Shown here piece after piece: positions 12,142-22,815 of a stretch of 64,000 bases of DNA (position 1 is its first letter; every line of letters starts with the position of its first letter). Source of the stretch: Serendipita indica DSM 11827 (lineage: Eukaryota; Basidiomycota; Agaricomycetes; Sebacinales; Serendipitaceae); the NCBI GenBank assembly GCA_910890315.1, contig CAJVGD010000015.1, positions 248,001 to 312,000 of the forward strand, in the 5' to 3' direction. The notes beneath the pieces are model-generated. The model did no database searches, had not been told where the DNA came from, and worked only from the letters and a program-made list of their open reading frames with translations. The translations under genes were made by a program, and so were the position numbers.

Positions 12142-15100
12142 GACTAATCACTGCCCATAGACGCAAAGAGCGAGTCCAATTCGACAAGGTAAGTTACCAA
12201 TGCTCTTCATACGGGCTCTCGGATTTTTTGATCAATTTACTGACTCCGCTTTCAGATCACCGCCCGTATCAACAAACTCTGCTACGGCCTTGATCCGGAT
12301 CATGTAGACCCTATCGAGTGCGTATTCAGACTACTCTCGTCAATTGGCAACCGACAAACGGCGCTAACCCTTTCCTCTTTGCTCAGAATCACTAAAAAGG
12401 TCATCGCGGGCGTGTATAACGGAGTCACCACTGTCGAACTCGACAATCTTGCATCCGAGACCGCGGCATATCTCACTACAAAGCACCCTGACTATGCCAT
12501 CCTGGCCGCTCGTATCGCCATCTCGAATCTGCACAAAGAAACCAAGAAGAACTTTAGCGCTGTCATTGAGGACCTCTATAAGCATGTCAACGACTCTTTT
12601 TGATCCTATAAGCTAACCAGATTTCAGATACGTCAATCCCAAGAATGGCAAGCCTGCCGGGATGATCAGCAAAGAGGTCTACGAGATAGTCATGGCTAAT
12701 GCTGAATTATTCGACTCGACCATCATCTACGATCGTGATTTTCACTACAATTAGTGCGTTGTGATGAATAATCGACCTTATTTGAGGCTGACATGATGCT
12801 AGCTTCGGCTTCAAGACGCTGGAGAGGTCCTACCTTCTCCGTATCAATGGTCGTGTTGCCGAGCGTCCTCAGCACATGCTTATGCGTGTCGCTGTCGGCA
12901 TTCATGGACGAGATGTGGACCGTGTCGTCGAAACGTGCGTCTTTCCCCTTGCTCAGTAATTCTATTCTCATCTGCTCATAGCTATAACCTCATGTCCGAG
13001 CGTTACTTTACGCACGCGTCACCAACGCTCTTCAATGCTGGTACTCCACACCCACAACTCTCGTCTTGTTTCCTCGTGACGATGAAAGACGACTCCATTG
13101 AAGGCATTTACGACACCCTCAAGACGTGCGCAATGATCTCCAAGACGGCCGGTGGAATCGGGCTGAACATTCATTGCATTCGTGCAACGGGGTACGTCCC
13201 TAGCCTTGTTCAGACCGCTCCTACTCATAGTTATTATAGCTCTTACATTGCTGGAACGAATGGCTACTCCAATGGCATCGTTCCCATGCTCCGTGCTTAC
13301 GATGCGACTGCCCGCTATGTCGATCAAGGTGGCAACAAGCGTCCTGGTGCCTTCGCCATTTATATTGAGCCGTGGCACGCGGACATCTTCGAGTTCCTTG
13401 ACCTCCGCAAGAATCACGGAAAGGAAGAGGTCCGTGCTAGAGACCTGTTCTACGCTTTATGGATTCCAGACCTCTTGTGAGTAATATACCTCCGTAATAG
13501 GGTCATTCTAATGGTGTCAAAGTATGAAGCGAGCTGAATCCGACGGGGATTGGTCGCTCTTCTGCCCCAATGAAGCACCCGGACTTCACGAGGTATATGG
13601 AGACGAGTTTGAGGAGTTGTACACTCGATATGAACGCGAAGGACGGGCAAGGAAGACAATCAAGGCCCAGAAGCTCTTCTTTGCTGTCATGGAGGCACAA
13701 ATCGAGACTGGCGGTCCATTCATGCTCTACAAGGACGCTGCAAACCGCAAGTCCAACCAGCAGAATCTCGGCACCATCAAGTCGTCCAATCTCTGCACGG
13801 AGATTATCGAATACTCTTCCCCAGACGAGGTTGCCGTCTGCAACCTTGCGTCTCTTGCATTGCCCACCTTTGTCAAGGACGGCGCCTACGACTTCCAGAA
13901 GCTGCACGACGTTACAAAGGTCGTCGCATTCAACCTTAACCGCATCATCGACGTCAATTACTATCCCGTTCCCGAGGCGAGGAAGAGTAATATGCGTCAT
14001 CGTCCCATCGGAATCGGTGTTCAAGGTCTTGCTGATACATTCATGGCGCTTAGGATGCCTTTCGACTCTGTCCAAGCCAAGGAACTCAACATTCAAATCT
14101 TCGAGACGATCTACCATGCAGCCTGCGAGGCGTCTGCCGAAATGGCCGAGATGATGGGCCCCTACGAAACTTTTGAAGGTAGTCCCGCAAGCGAGGGCAA
14201 GCTTCAGTACGACCTTTGGGGTGTTCAGCCCACAGGTCTCTGGGACTGGGACTCCCTCAAGGAAAAGATTGCAGCGCACGGTATGAGGAACTCGCTCCTG
14301 CTTGCACCAATGCCTACTGCAAGTACGTCCCAGATCTTGGGAAATAACGAGTGCTTCGAGCCATACACGAGGTGAGTCGCCACTGAGATCTAAGCCTGAA
14401 CGATCTAATTCTTATTCAGCAACATCTACACTCGTCGAGTTCTCGCAGGGGAGTTCCAGATTGTGTGCCCCTGGCTCCTTCGTGAACTTGTCGACCTCAA
14501 ATTGTGGAACGATGAGATGAAGAATATGATCATTGCTCACGGTGGATCGATTCAGAAGATTCCAGGTATCCCTGACGATGTCAAAGCCATCTACAAGACT
14601 GTCTGGGAGATCAGCCAGAAGAAAGTTATCGATCTCGCCGCCGACCGTGGCGCATTCATCTGCCAGAGTCAAAGCTTGAACGTCCATCTTCAGAATCCTA
14701 GCGTTGGTCAACTGGTAAGTGAGCGTGAACCCCCTTCGCAAAGGCTAAATCTTCTTTCTAGACGAGTATGCACTTCTACGGATGGAAGAAGGGTCTCAAG
14801 ACTGGAATGTACTACCTCCGCACGCGTCCGGCGGCTCAAGCCATCCAGTTTACAGTGGATCAATCCATCCTGAACAAGGCAAAGGAAGCCAATGGCATTA
14901 CTCCTTCTACACCTACCAGATCCATCAAGTCTCCAGTTACTCCGAGCTCGCCAATGACTCTACCTCTCAATGCCCCCAGACGTTCGACCTCGAATGGGCC
15001 TCCAGTATCTTATATGGACAAGAAACGTGCCAGCGGCCTTATGAGCCCGACATCTTCGAGTGGCCAAACTCCAGAGCCGACACCCATTGTTGAGGGACAA

Positions 15101-15343
15101 GAACCCGTTCTCCCACCCAGTGGATCTACTGATACCACGACGGCAGTTGGCACTGCTGCGGCTGTCGCTGCTCCTAGCGTGTCCTTCGATGGCACCGACA
15201 ATGAGAGCAAGGCTGCAAAGGCCGCCAAGGAGGACCCAGAGTTTGCTGCTGCTCTCGCCAGACAGCGTGAGCGTGAGCTCGAAGAGGCCAAGCTCCTGTG
15301 CTCCATTGAGAACAAGGAGGCTTGCCTGATGTGCTCTGGCTAA
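11935..15343 (+). CDS. RNR1: Ribonucleoside-diphosphate reductase large subunit (class Ia R1)
   Basis: Cytosolic R1 subunit that reduces NDPs to dNDPs with the R2 radical subunit. Eleven exons join in frame to 913 residues: 11935-11960, 12161-12188, 12256-12317, 12387-12581, 12628-12753, 12803-12934, 12982-13191, 13240-13476, 13523-14371, 14420-14714, 14762-15343. The start [19 protein letters not shown] matches the family. The ATP-cone lies in the first 100 residues; [19 protein letters not shown] carries the first active-site Cys, SNLCTEI the second, [15 protein letters not shown] the radical-chain Cys/Glu region, and [20 protein letters not shown] the barrel end. The C-terminus is [14 protein letters not shown] with the regenerating CxxC. 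About 140 residues of Ser/Thr/Pro/Ala-rich sequence sit between the barrel and that tail. The intron at 12582-12627 uses a GC donor. Confidence 0.97.
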
Positions 15344-15907
15344 ATATGCTTGATAACTCTTAGTTGTATCTCGGACTGCGATGTTTGTTTGTCTCACCAA
15401 ATCTCACCTTCCAACGTTCCATGCCCTGTAATCTGATTGCTAGTTTGTATGCCAATGCGAAGTTGCGTTCCGCACACACGAAGAACTCTTCACTTTTCGG
15501 TGAAGTTGGTCACCTTTTCACCCACGCCCTTCCTGAGTGTCCCGGTTTGGACCCGTCTCCAGCCATCATGACTTTGAACGTATTGTTAAAGTGGATAAGG
15601 CGGCATGTGTCCGCAGAAGGAAGACTCGGACGACAATTTTCGACGTTGGCGCTGTGCCCTGGCACTGCGAGACTTCTGTAGTGTGCTTAGAGTTTCCATT
15701 TCATGCCCGTAACTGAAGTATATGAATTCTAGACGAAAACTCTCAGTCGAACGAGCCTGCCAATACTCCACCTGCCGTCAACGAGCCGTTCAACATCACC
15801 TGCCGTCTCCGCGGAGTATACATCAAAGCATAGCAATCAAGGCCACACATAGCTCTCATCAACCACCGCTACTGATCTCGTCGTCGCCAGGCAGGGCGCC
15901 TGCTAGG
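15344..15907. other. Intergenic, possible degraded 5' part of the pseudogene
   Basis: RNR1 3' flank. From 15722 the frame of the following relic is open (MNSRRKLSVER...), but this part does not visibly match the intact paralogue at 27.6 kb. Confidence 0.5.
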
Positions 15908-16655
15908 ATGATTATGGTCAAGGGGGAATGGGCGCAACTTTGGAAACATGTCATTAGACTATGGGTGGATAACAAGGTCGAAGAGGCTATGGAACTCTGT
16001 AAGTCCCGCCTTGAGGACCCATTTGCACACGTCCCCCAGCCCTGCATTGCAACCGCTTCCGAATTACGGGCAATGGGTGACTATCTCTACGCAAATCTCC
16101 TTATGCACTTGCATATTCGTGATGGCGCTCCATATCTCGACTCCACAAAGAACGCCGGATCTCAGCCTATTTCGAGCGTATGCCAGTGTTTCACCAAACA
16201 TAGCGCACGAGTACTATGTCACACACCTCGATTGGGCGTTTCTTCCTTGGCAGAGATGAAATACGCTACCGACATCCTCGGCGAGTTGACGCCCCTCCAC
16301 ATAAAAGAACGGCAGCCTGCACGCTCCCAATGTAAATGGTCAAGAGACTGGCAGAGATGATGCTCGCCGGCTGATTTCGATGGAGATAGATCGCATGTTT
16401 CACCTCGCTGCTCACATGCGTACCAAGGCAGTTGTAGAGGTCGAGAGGAGAGAGGCTCAAATTACCCTAGCCACTGCACTCACCAACCGCGGCTTATATG
16501 AAGCACTTGACTCCCCAAAAGGGCAGTTACAACGTGGAGTGAAGCAATAGCGAGTCTGGACAAGGCAATGCTAGGTCCTAACGAATATGACCTGGTGGAG
16601 CAGGAACGGGTAGAGTTGTTGGAAAAGCTGCATGGATATGTATCTAAATACCGCC
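15908..16655 (+). pseudogene. Decayed, internally deleted copy of the 27.6-kb helical-repeat gene
   Basis: Three separated stretches match the intact protein encoded at 27566-29287. First, about 15930-16145 (WAQLWKHVIRLWVDNKVEEA, then DPFAHVPQP, SELRAMGDYLYANLLM, YLDS) matches WRRVSDLWQSKTYDEAIALC, DPFAHVPEP, DELRTMGHFLLGRLLV, YLDL. Next, about 16170-16250 in another frame (VSPNIAHEYYVTHLDW) matches VSSPDAHAYYLTEFEW. Last, about 16378-16650 (EVERREAQITLATALTNRG, then ERVELLEKLHGY) matches the C-terminal RREVTVQRATTLYNRG and ERIYLLKTLHEC. Roughly 290 residues of the middle are missing, and frame changes separate the parts, so the copy cannot make the full protein. It lies about 11 kb from its parent on the same strand. 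Confidence 0.8.
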
Positions 16656-17114
16656 AGAATCATTATAGTCTTTCTGTTTCTCGGATCGCTCTGCTTCACC
16701 TGCTACTCTTGTGTAGTCATCACTTATCCTATACACAACCTCATCCATGCAAATTCACTCCATTCATCATTCGTGTCTTGAAAGCGACGTCCAAAAGACG
16801 AGAGGACAGCAGGTCGATAAAGTATTGGCTGTTCTCGGTGGAGGCTTGTTACTCGTGGGGGGTTCACAAAATGTAACTTCGAGGTGCGAATAGACACAAG
16901 ACCGAAATGTTCATCCGCTCGACTAAAATTTTCTCTGAAAGACTGTTTGGAGAGATTCAATGTCCATAATTTCGAGGGCTACAAATGTCCAAAGCAAGCA
17001 AGATATCAAGTGGGACGCATGGTATCATTAACAACATGTTTAGGGCCAATCAAGGGCGATATCCTTGGAGGCTTTCAAAATTGTTAGCCGTTGAAATCAG
17101 AACTAGCAGAGAAC
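16656..17114. other. Intergenic, no gene seen
   Basis: Flank between the pseudogene and the 3' end of the M43-like copy. Nothing recognisable. Confidence 0.55.
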
Positions 17115-18302
17115 TTACAGGAACCTTGCGAATACCATCTGCCCGTTGGTAAATCCGGTCTGGCAGCTAGAAGAGTACATCAGCCATTGCTTTCTCTTTA
17201 GCTCTTGACAAACCTGTCGAAAGTAAAGTCCATATAATTCTGATAACGTGTTCAGATATCGCACTAGCAGCACTATATGAAGGCACTTACATGGATAGAG
17301 TCAACACCCCAGCTATTCGGGCAACTATCCTTCCCTGCCGGACATCCGTACGAAGGAGTTCGTTGCATCGGAGTGTCATTGACGGCATCGCCAATGCCAC
17401 TGCATGACAACCCCTCGAAGACGTCAAACAGACCAATCTTTAAAGTGAATCAGCCCTTGATACAGGCTCTATCAGCATGTACAACAAACAGAATACGTAC
17501 CCAATGTCCCACTACGTGTGTCAGCCACTTGCCCTGGTTGTAATTGGTTTCTGCTACGACCAAGAGTAAGCAATTAAGTGACTATCTGGCACGGTTGATT
17601 CACGCACATCCTCCAGGCATTGTCGTATGCTTGATGACAACGCCGTCTAGCTTAGGATTCTTGTAATAGTCCCAGGGCCACGGTCCACCGTACCCAAGTG
17701 TAGACGTTCCGACTGAATAAACGTTGAGTGTCCGTTTTCCGCCGGCGTACAGGGCATTCTTCATCTGTATTTCTGCTTGGGAGCCTTTTGTCGCACCGCT
17801 GTACCATGTGGATTGCCAGTTCCGCGAAACGCTCTGAAGGTAGAAGGAGATTCCTGTACCAGCAAAGTGAGAGTTGAGAGCAGAAACAGCTTGGAGAGAT
17901 CAGTGACAACGATCCGAGATACGGAAATGGATTTACCAGCATTGATTCGTGCCTGTGGACATTCCCACTGGTGGCGGTGCCCCATAGCGAAGAGTAGATG
18001 ACATGCCAGGCTTCGATAAAGTTATTTAAAAGATCATTTTGCTTGGTAATAAGGGGACATACCAATCGGAATAGGGTTCAGGCGAGCATCGTCGTCCGCT
18101 CTGGATGTGCTGTTCATGGAAGAGACTTCTTGTTGGATACGATGCACCTCAGATCCATCAACGTGCATCCCACATTGGCTGAGAATGAAGTAAGAAGGCG
18201 TGTCCCGTGGGCAGGTTCAGCTGACCGGTTCTCCGTATCCGAAGAAGTGGCTGATGCCAGCCAGAACGAGATGATGAAGGCAAAGAGGAGTGGCAGATGC
18301 AT
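17115..18302 (-). pseudogene. M43-like secreted zincin, copy B, decayed
   Basis: Tandem paralogue of the 19.0-20.2 kb gene. ATG at 18300-18302 opens a signal peptide (MHLPLLFAFIISFWLASA). The exons follow the same plan as copy A: QCG..., [92 protein letters not shown], stop at 17115-17117. Compared with copy A, one base is missing near 17965 (GTCCACAGG against GTCCCCCAACAG at the NVPQ-RINA stretch), shifting the frame in the middle of an exon. The HEXXHXXGXXH zinc site reads HVVGHWIGLFD: both the catalytic Glu and the third His ligand are lost. I call it a pseudogene, but a sequencing indel would leave a catalytically dead protein that could still be made. Confidence 0.78.
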
Positions 18303-19044
18303 CTTTACCGAAGATTTCTGCTGCTCTGGCCAGATATTTATAGCCCGTGTGCCAAGCTGAATGGGATAGGGTGTTTGGAGCGAGCACCGCAAAAATGAAA
18401 TGCGGCCAATTCTGCGTGCCAGCGCAAAGTGTGAGGCTTATCGTGATCACAATGCCTCCTCATGGCAATGAGTTTCTAGTTATTGCGTTTTCAGCATCCG
18501 CCAACTATCCTGGGATGGCTGGTAGTTGAGATCATGCTAGCGAATGGTACATGGCAAAGGCTACGATCGGGCATGCCAGTCCACAATTCCGAGGAAAAGC
18601 TATGCATTCTTCAGAGAATTGTGTCAGTGATAAGCGCGGCTCAGTAGGGCTGGACTATCTCAAGTTCGTGTCCGAGAGGCTCGCTTGGAATATCCCCAAC
18701 AGACGCCGGAGCGGAAATGTATCACAGCCTTAGATTCTGTCGGGTATTAGGCGCAGGTTTGCCTACCGTGACAGATGTATCCGTCTCAGGACGTCCATGC
18801 GTCTGCATGCACCGCCAAAAGCAAGGACTCAATTGTCCATATCAAGATCTGCAAAGAAAATTGCCTGGAACAGTTCAAAGTCCATCATTATTAAGATAAT
18901 GTCCAAATGTCCGAGCGAGCATCATTCAAATGGAGAGCACAATCCGCAACGTTCTTCGAGACAAAGCAAAGCTAGTAGATGCCTCGGTATCCTTGGAGGC
19001 TGCCAAGGTCGGTTAGAAAGCGGCTTGAAGCTATAAAATGGAAC
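18303..19044. promoter_or_regulatory. Spacer with duplicated promoter of M43 copy B
   Basis: Reading toward the gene, a TATA-like GGCTATAAATA lies at about 18335-18345, some 35-40 bp above the ATG of copy B. The stretch 18570-18662 resembles 20455-20551 upstream of copy A (shared GGGCATGCCA, CCGAGGA(A/G)AAGCTATGC and a terminal CTCAAG), so the duplication took the promoter along. Confidence 0.55.
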
Positions 19045-20195
19045 CTACAAGAACCTACCGAGCACCATCTGCCCGGAGGTAAATCCAGTTTGGCAACTGT
19101 AAGGTAAATGTTTAGCCGTCGCTCCTCTATCCAACTTGACAGACCTGTCATATGTGTAATCCATGTAATTCTATGGGCAAGGTTAGCGGAGGTATATTGC
19201 GCCGAATGTGTGGGTAACTGACATGGATAGAGTCGAATCCAGGACTATTTGGGCAGCTATCCTTACCAGTAGGACAACCATACGAAGGAGTCCGTTGCAT
19301 TGGAGTGTCATTGACGATGTCGCCAATGCCGGTGCAGGAATTACCCTCAAAGACATGGTATAGGCCGATCTGGAAAATAATTCAGGTCGGTACTCGGAAA
19401 GGTTACAGAATGCATACCCAATGTCCCACCGCATGCGTGAGTATCTTGCCTTGATTGTAGTTTGTTTCAGCTAAGACAAGGTTAGCGAATACATACACCA
19501 TAGAACTACGCACATCCTCCTGGCATCGTTGTGTGCTTGATAACGACACCGTCCTGTCTAGGAGCCTTATTATAGTCCCAGGGGAAGGTCGAATATCCCA
19601 GTGAAGACGTCATTCCGACTGAATAAACGTTAAGCGTGGCCCTTGTTCCGACGTAAAGGGTCGATTTCATCTGGCTAGCGGCTTGCGAGCCTGGGCCAGC
19701 ACTGTACCATGCAGACTGCCAATGCCTTGAGGTGCTCTGAAGGTAAAAGGATATGCCAGTGCCGGCAAAATGAGAGTTTAGAGCAGAGATAGCTTGATCC
19801 AAGTCAATAGTTGCCATGAAACACAGGGATGGTGACCTACCGGCATTGATTCGCTGTTGGGGGACGTTTCCACCACCAACACCCCACGGGAAAGTGTAGA
19901 TAACGTGCCAAGCTTTGAAGTGGTTATAGAAGAGTATCATCGGATAACTGGGGTACCTACCAATGGCAATAGGAGCCAGCCGAGCATTGTCGTCTGTCCT
20001 CAAGGTGCTGTTCATGGAGGCAATCTGCTCTTGAACAAGACGGGCGTCCTCGATGCTGATTTCTGTCTCGCATTTTCTGGAACTACGTAAGCGAACACCC
20101 CGGTGGGCACACACTACTGACCGCTGCTCGGGGGTTTGGGTGGCCACTACGAGCCAGAAAGATATGAGAAACGAAAGGAGAATTGTGAGACGCAT
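19045..20195 (-). CDS. M43-like secreted zincin, copy A, catalytic Glu replaced
   Basis: Secreted protein of the pappalysin-like (M43) zincin fold, about 270 residues. ATG at 20193-20195, signal peptide [19 protein letters not shown]. Introns at 20077-20121, 19913-19960 and 19793-19840 are 45, 48 and 48 bp, all multiples of three with no stop, so retention would keep the frame; later introns do not share this. Family marks are [57 protein letters not shown], and the Met-turn stretch NYMDYTYD. The metal site reads HAVGHWIGLYH: all three His ligands are present but the catalytic Glu (E of HEXXH) is Ala (GCG). The protein could bind zinc and substrate without cutting. The last exon ends QMVLGRFL at 19045. 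It may be a lectin-like, inhibitory or decoy protein; that is inference. Confidence 0.85.
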
Positions 20196-20859
20196 CGTGA
20201 TCTGGTGTTCTCTGCTGTTGCCTTGGCCATCCTCTTTATATCCAGTATGCCATGCCAAGAGACACTGGGTGTTTTGCACTGCATGATATGAGGCCGGCCG
20301 ATCCTGGCTGCCAGCACAAGAAGAGAGGAAACGCCACGAGTAGAGCTCTCAATGGACTCTCAACGGGAGTGAACCGTTCTTTATGATTGTTTGAATCTAA
20401 CTAGAGCCTCTGTAGAGAGTGTAAAGATGAGTTTTGGGTCAGACGCGTCGGTCGGGCATGCCACTTCATGAGCTCCGAGGAGAAGCTATGCGCTATTGAG
20501 AAAGACTGAATGCGTAATAGGCGCTGCCCAGTAGGATTTGACTTCCTCAAGAGTCTTCTCCGGCCGGCTCAATGGTGATTACCCCTCGAGGCGGCGACAT
20601 CACAATGGGCCACACAGACGTCGCCAGTTACCGTATAAGGGATACTTGGAGGTCTAAGTGGACCCATGGAATACAATGGATTGTGTCGCTGCGGGTGCCC
20701 AGGTTCACCGCACACACTGAAAATCTGGTGTTCCGTCAGTATAATTTTAGTTATTCAAAAGCACATTTGTACATCGACTACCATCGTAAGCCGGACAAAG
20801 GCAATCGTATGGCTCTGACAATGTCGTTAAGAAGTGAAGGCTCGCTAAAGAACAGCCAC
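20196..20859. promoter_or_regulatory. Promoter of M43 copy A and F-box 3' flank
   Basis: A TATA-like GGATATAAAGAGG (minus strand) lies at about 20231-20243, some 40 bp above the ATG of copy A, the same spacing as in copy B. The stretch near 20455-20551 is the counterpart of 18570-18662. No gene seen. Confidence 0.55.
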
Positions 20860-22019
20860 TCACGTGTCTTTATTCATCTTGCTGGTTATATTGTGCCTGG
20901 TCCACCGTGAAAAGATCCGCCCGGCAGCATGAAGGGGAGAATGACCCTTGGGCAGTGTCGATACTGGAAGCGGTGTCCAAGCTGTACGATTTTGATTGCA
21001 CGCAAGTTGAATGCGCTTGGTTTCCCAAAGTGCAAGGCCTCGTGCATCCATCGAAAGTCTACGCAGATTCGGTTGTGTGCGGAGCACGTGGAGAATTCGC
21101 TCCATTGTCTCGTACTCGTTCTTGCTGGAGTCTGCGTCGAGGTAGATGACCAGGTACTCGAATGGATGATCAGTTGGAAGGGGATTCTCGAGTAGCCTGA
21201 GACGGGCAGATGAAACGGCGAGTATGCACAAAGCCGGCATCGCCTTCCAAAATGCGGCCGGATCTCGTGAAATTGAGGAAGAGTCGTGGGCCAAAAATTC
21301 AGGATCGAGCACGGAAATGAGCTGAGCACGATGAGCGTCATGGAGGAGATGCATGTATGGGCAATTCTGGAGGAAGAAATGTGGAATGGAAGGGAAGTAG
21401 TAGTTTCCGAGTGAAATGGATATGTCCTGTAGCTCGAGTAACTCGAGTCGAAGTAGCCACGTTCCTCTGTCTTGATACCACATAGTCGAAGGGCGGTAAG
21501 ACCAGGAAAGCCCTCCTGAAGTTGCTGCCAGAAGGAAGGTACGAAACAGCCTGCGCTGATGGATAGGTTCCGCACCGTTGGCAGTGCATGACCAAGAGAG
21601 AGGACATTGGACACCGTTTCCCCTCGCGACGTAAATACAGAGAGCGTCACAAGGTGACTGACGACTCCCGCCAACTCTACCGACTTGAAGAAGCGTTTGA
21701 AGTGCGTGTGATCGTCACGAATGTGGGCCCATGACGCAAAGTCCATTGGAAGGGCGATATCCGCGACATCATCTCCAAAGGCTTTGAAGGGTACCCACGT
21801 GGCTTCAAAGGACCAAGTGCGACAAACGAGTCGAAGCTCCAGCCACTTGGATATTCGGAGGTGTCCACTATTCCATCCAATGAGCCTCCTCTGTTCCGCA
21901 AGCAAGTTGACGTCTTCGAGGTCATAGAATGTCATAATATCAGTGGCGAGATGCCAGAGGACTTCAAGCCATTCATCGCGCCGAAGTGGCGGTGAAGAGG
22001 TGGAAGACCGTGGGCTCAT
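20860..22019 (-). CDS. F-box/LRR-like protein with a frame break
   Basis: Probable SCF adaptor family member. ATG at 22017-22019 (MSPRSSTSSPPLRRDEWLEV). The first part reads RDEWLEVLWHLATDIMTFYD, WLELRLVCRTWSFEATWVPF and an LRR body (FPGLTALRLCGIK). Beyond about 21470 the protein-like frame changes: LLRLELLELQDISISLG, PSIPHFFLQNCPYMHLLHDA, AFWKAMPALCILAVSSARLR and LRTQPNLRRLSMDARGLALW run in a second frame to a stop at 20860. I tried the GT/AG pairs around the change and none gives the needed length modulo 3, so a one-base indel near 21470 (between ATCAAG and ACAGAGG) is the simplest reading. The original frame stays open by chance to 20886. Either a recent pseudogene or a sequence error. Confidence 0.65.
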
Positions 22020-22815
22020 TGGCAAAGAGTGATGGGTGCAGGCGCTCCGGGAATAAGAGTCCTGTTACGCACGAGTGTTAGCCTGAATGGAAAGAATATC
22101 GTAGTAAGACTCTGAAATACCGAAGCAGGGTGACTCTTATATTGGTTTAGGAAGTGACGGTCGAAAGGGTTCCGAGGTATCTGTGCCGCCTCAGAACTTC
22201 AGAAGATGGACGCCAAGCGTAGCACCTGTGTTTACTGATAAATTGGTGCCTTGGCATATCCTTCTGCTCCGCGTGGGCGTGTAGCGATGTCGTGTAGCCC
22301 GGTAATTTGAAGCGCATTCTAGCGGACTTGGCCTACTTGAAACCGCTGAAACGGAATATACGGAGAGATAGGTATTGTAATCTTCTTTGGCCAGGCGTCG
22401 CCTTATGCGCTTTGGTCTTATTGACATTGTTGACATTGGAAGACGAAAATTCGTGCCGGGAAAACGTTGCTACTATTCATTGTCGAAGCGGTTGTTCGAT
22501 CAAGATGCTTGGACAAGCATCAATTGATAGCCGGCTGGCCCCTTGAGTTGTGGTGGAGATTAAGCTGCGCTCGTTGGACGTCAATATGACTAGATATTCA
22601 GTCGAGTGCTTTATGTGCATCATTGCTCTTCATTAGCTTGTTCAACTTGCTTGGGTGGACGGGCTTGATAATTATCGCGCTCTAATCCCACCTAGTGAGA
22701 GCTTATCCTGTCGATGAAAGAGTATCTCTATGATTCAGTCAGTTTCTACAGGCTGTAAGTCATTATGATTCATTGAGAACACTGTCATACTAACGATGTG
22801 GTACCGACTAATGAC
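22020..22815. other. Intergenic, no gene seen
   Basis: 5' flank of the F-box gene and 3' flank of the AAA ATPase. AT-richer than the flanking genes; no motif-bearing frame found. Confidence 0.55.

Noticed and set aside
13503-14279. 258-residue minus-strand open frame in RNR1
   Set aside because: Antisense to the longest RNR1 exon, which encodes invariant active-site segments.
20886-21470. Continuation of the F-box frame to 379 residues as one uninterrupted gene
   Set aside because: The second frame here carries leucine-rich, F-box-body-like sequence, while the continuous frame turns Ser/Thr/His-rich and motif-free.
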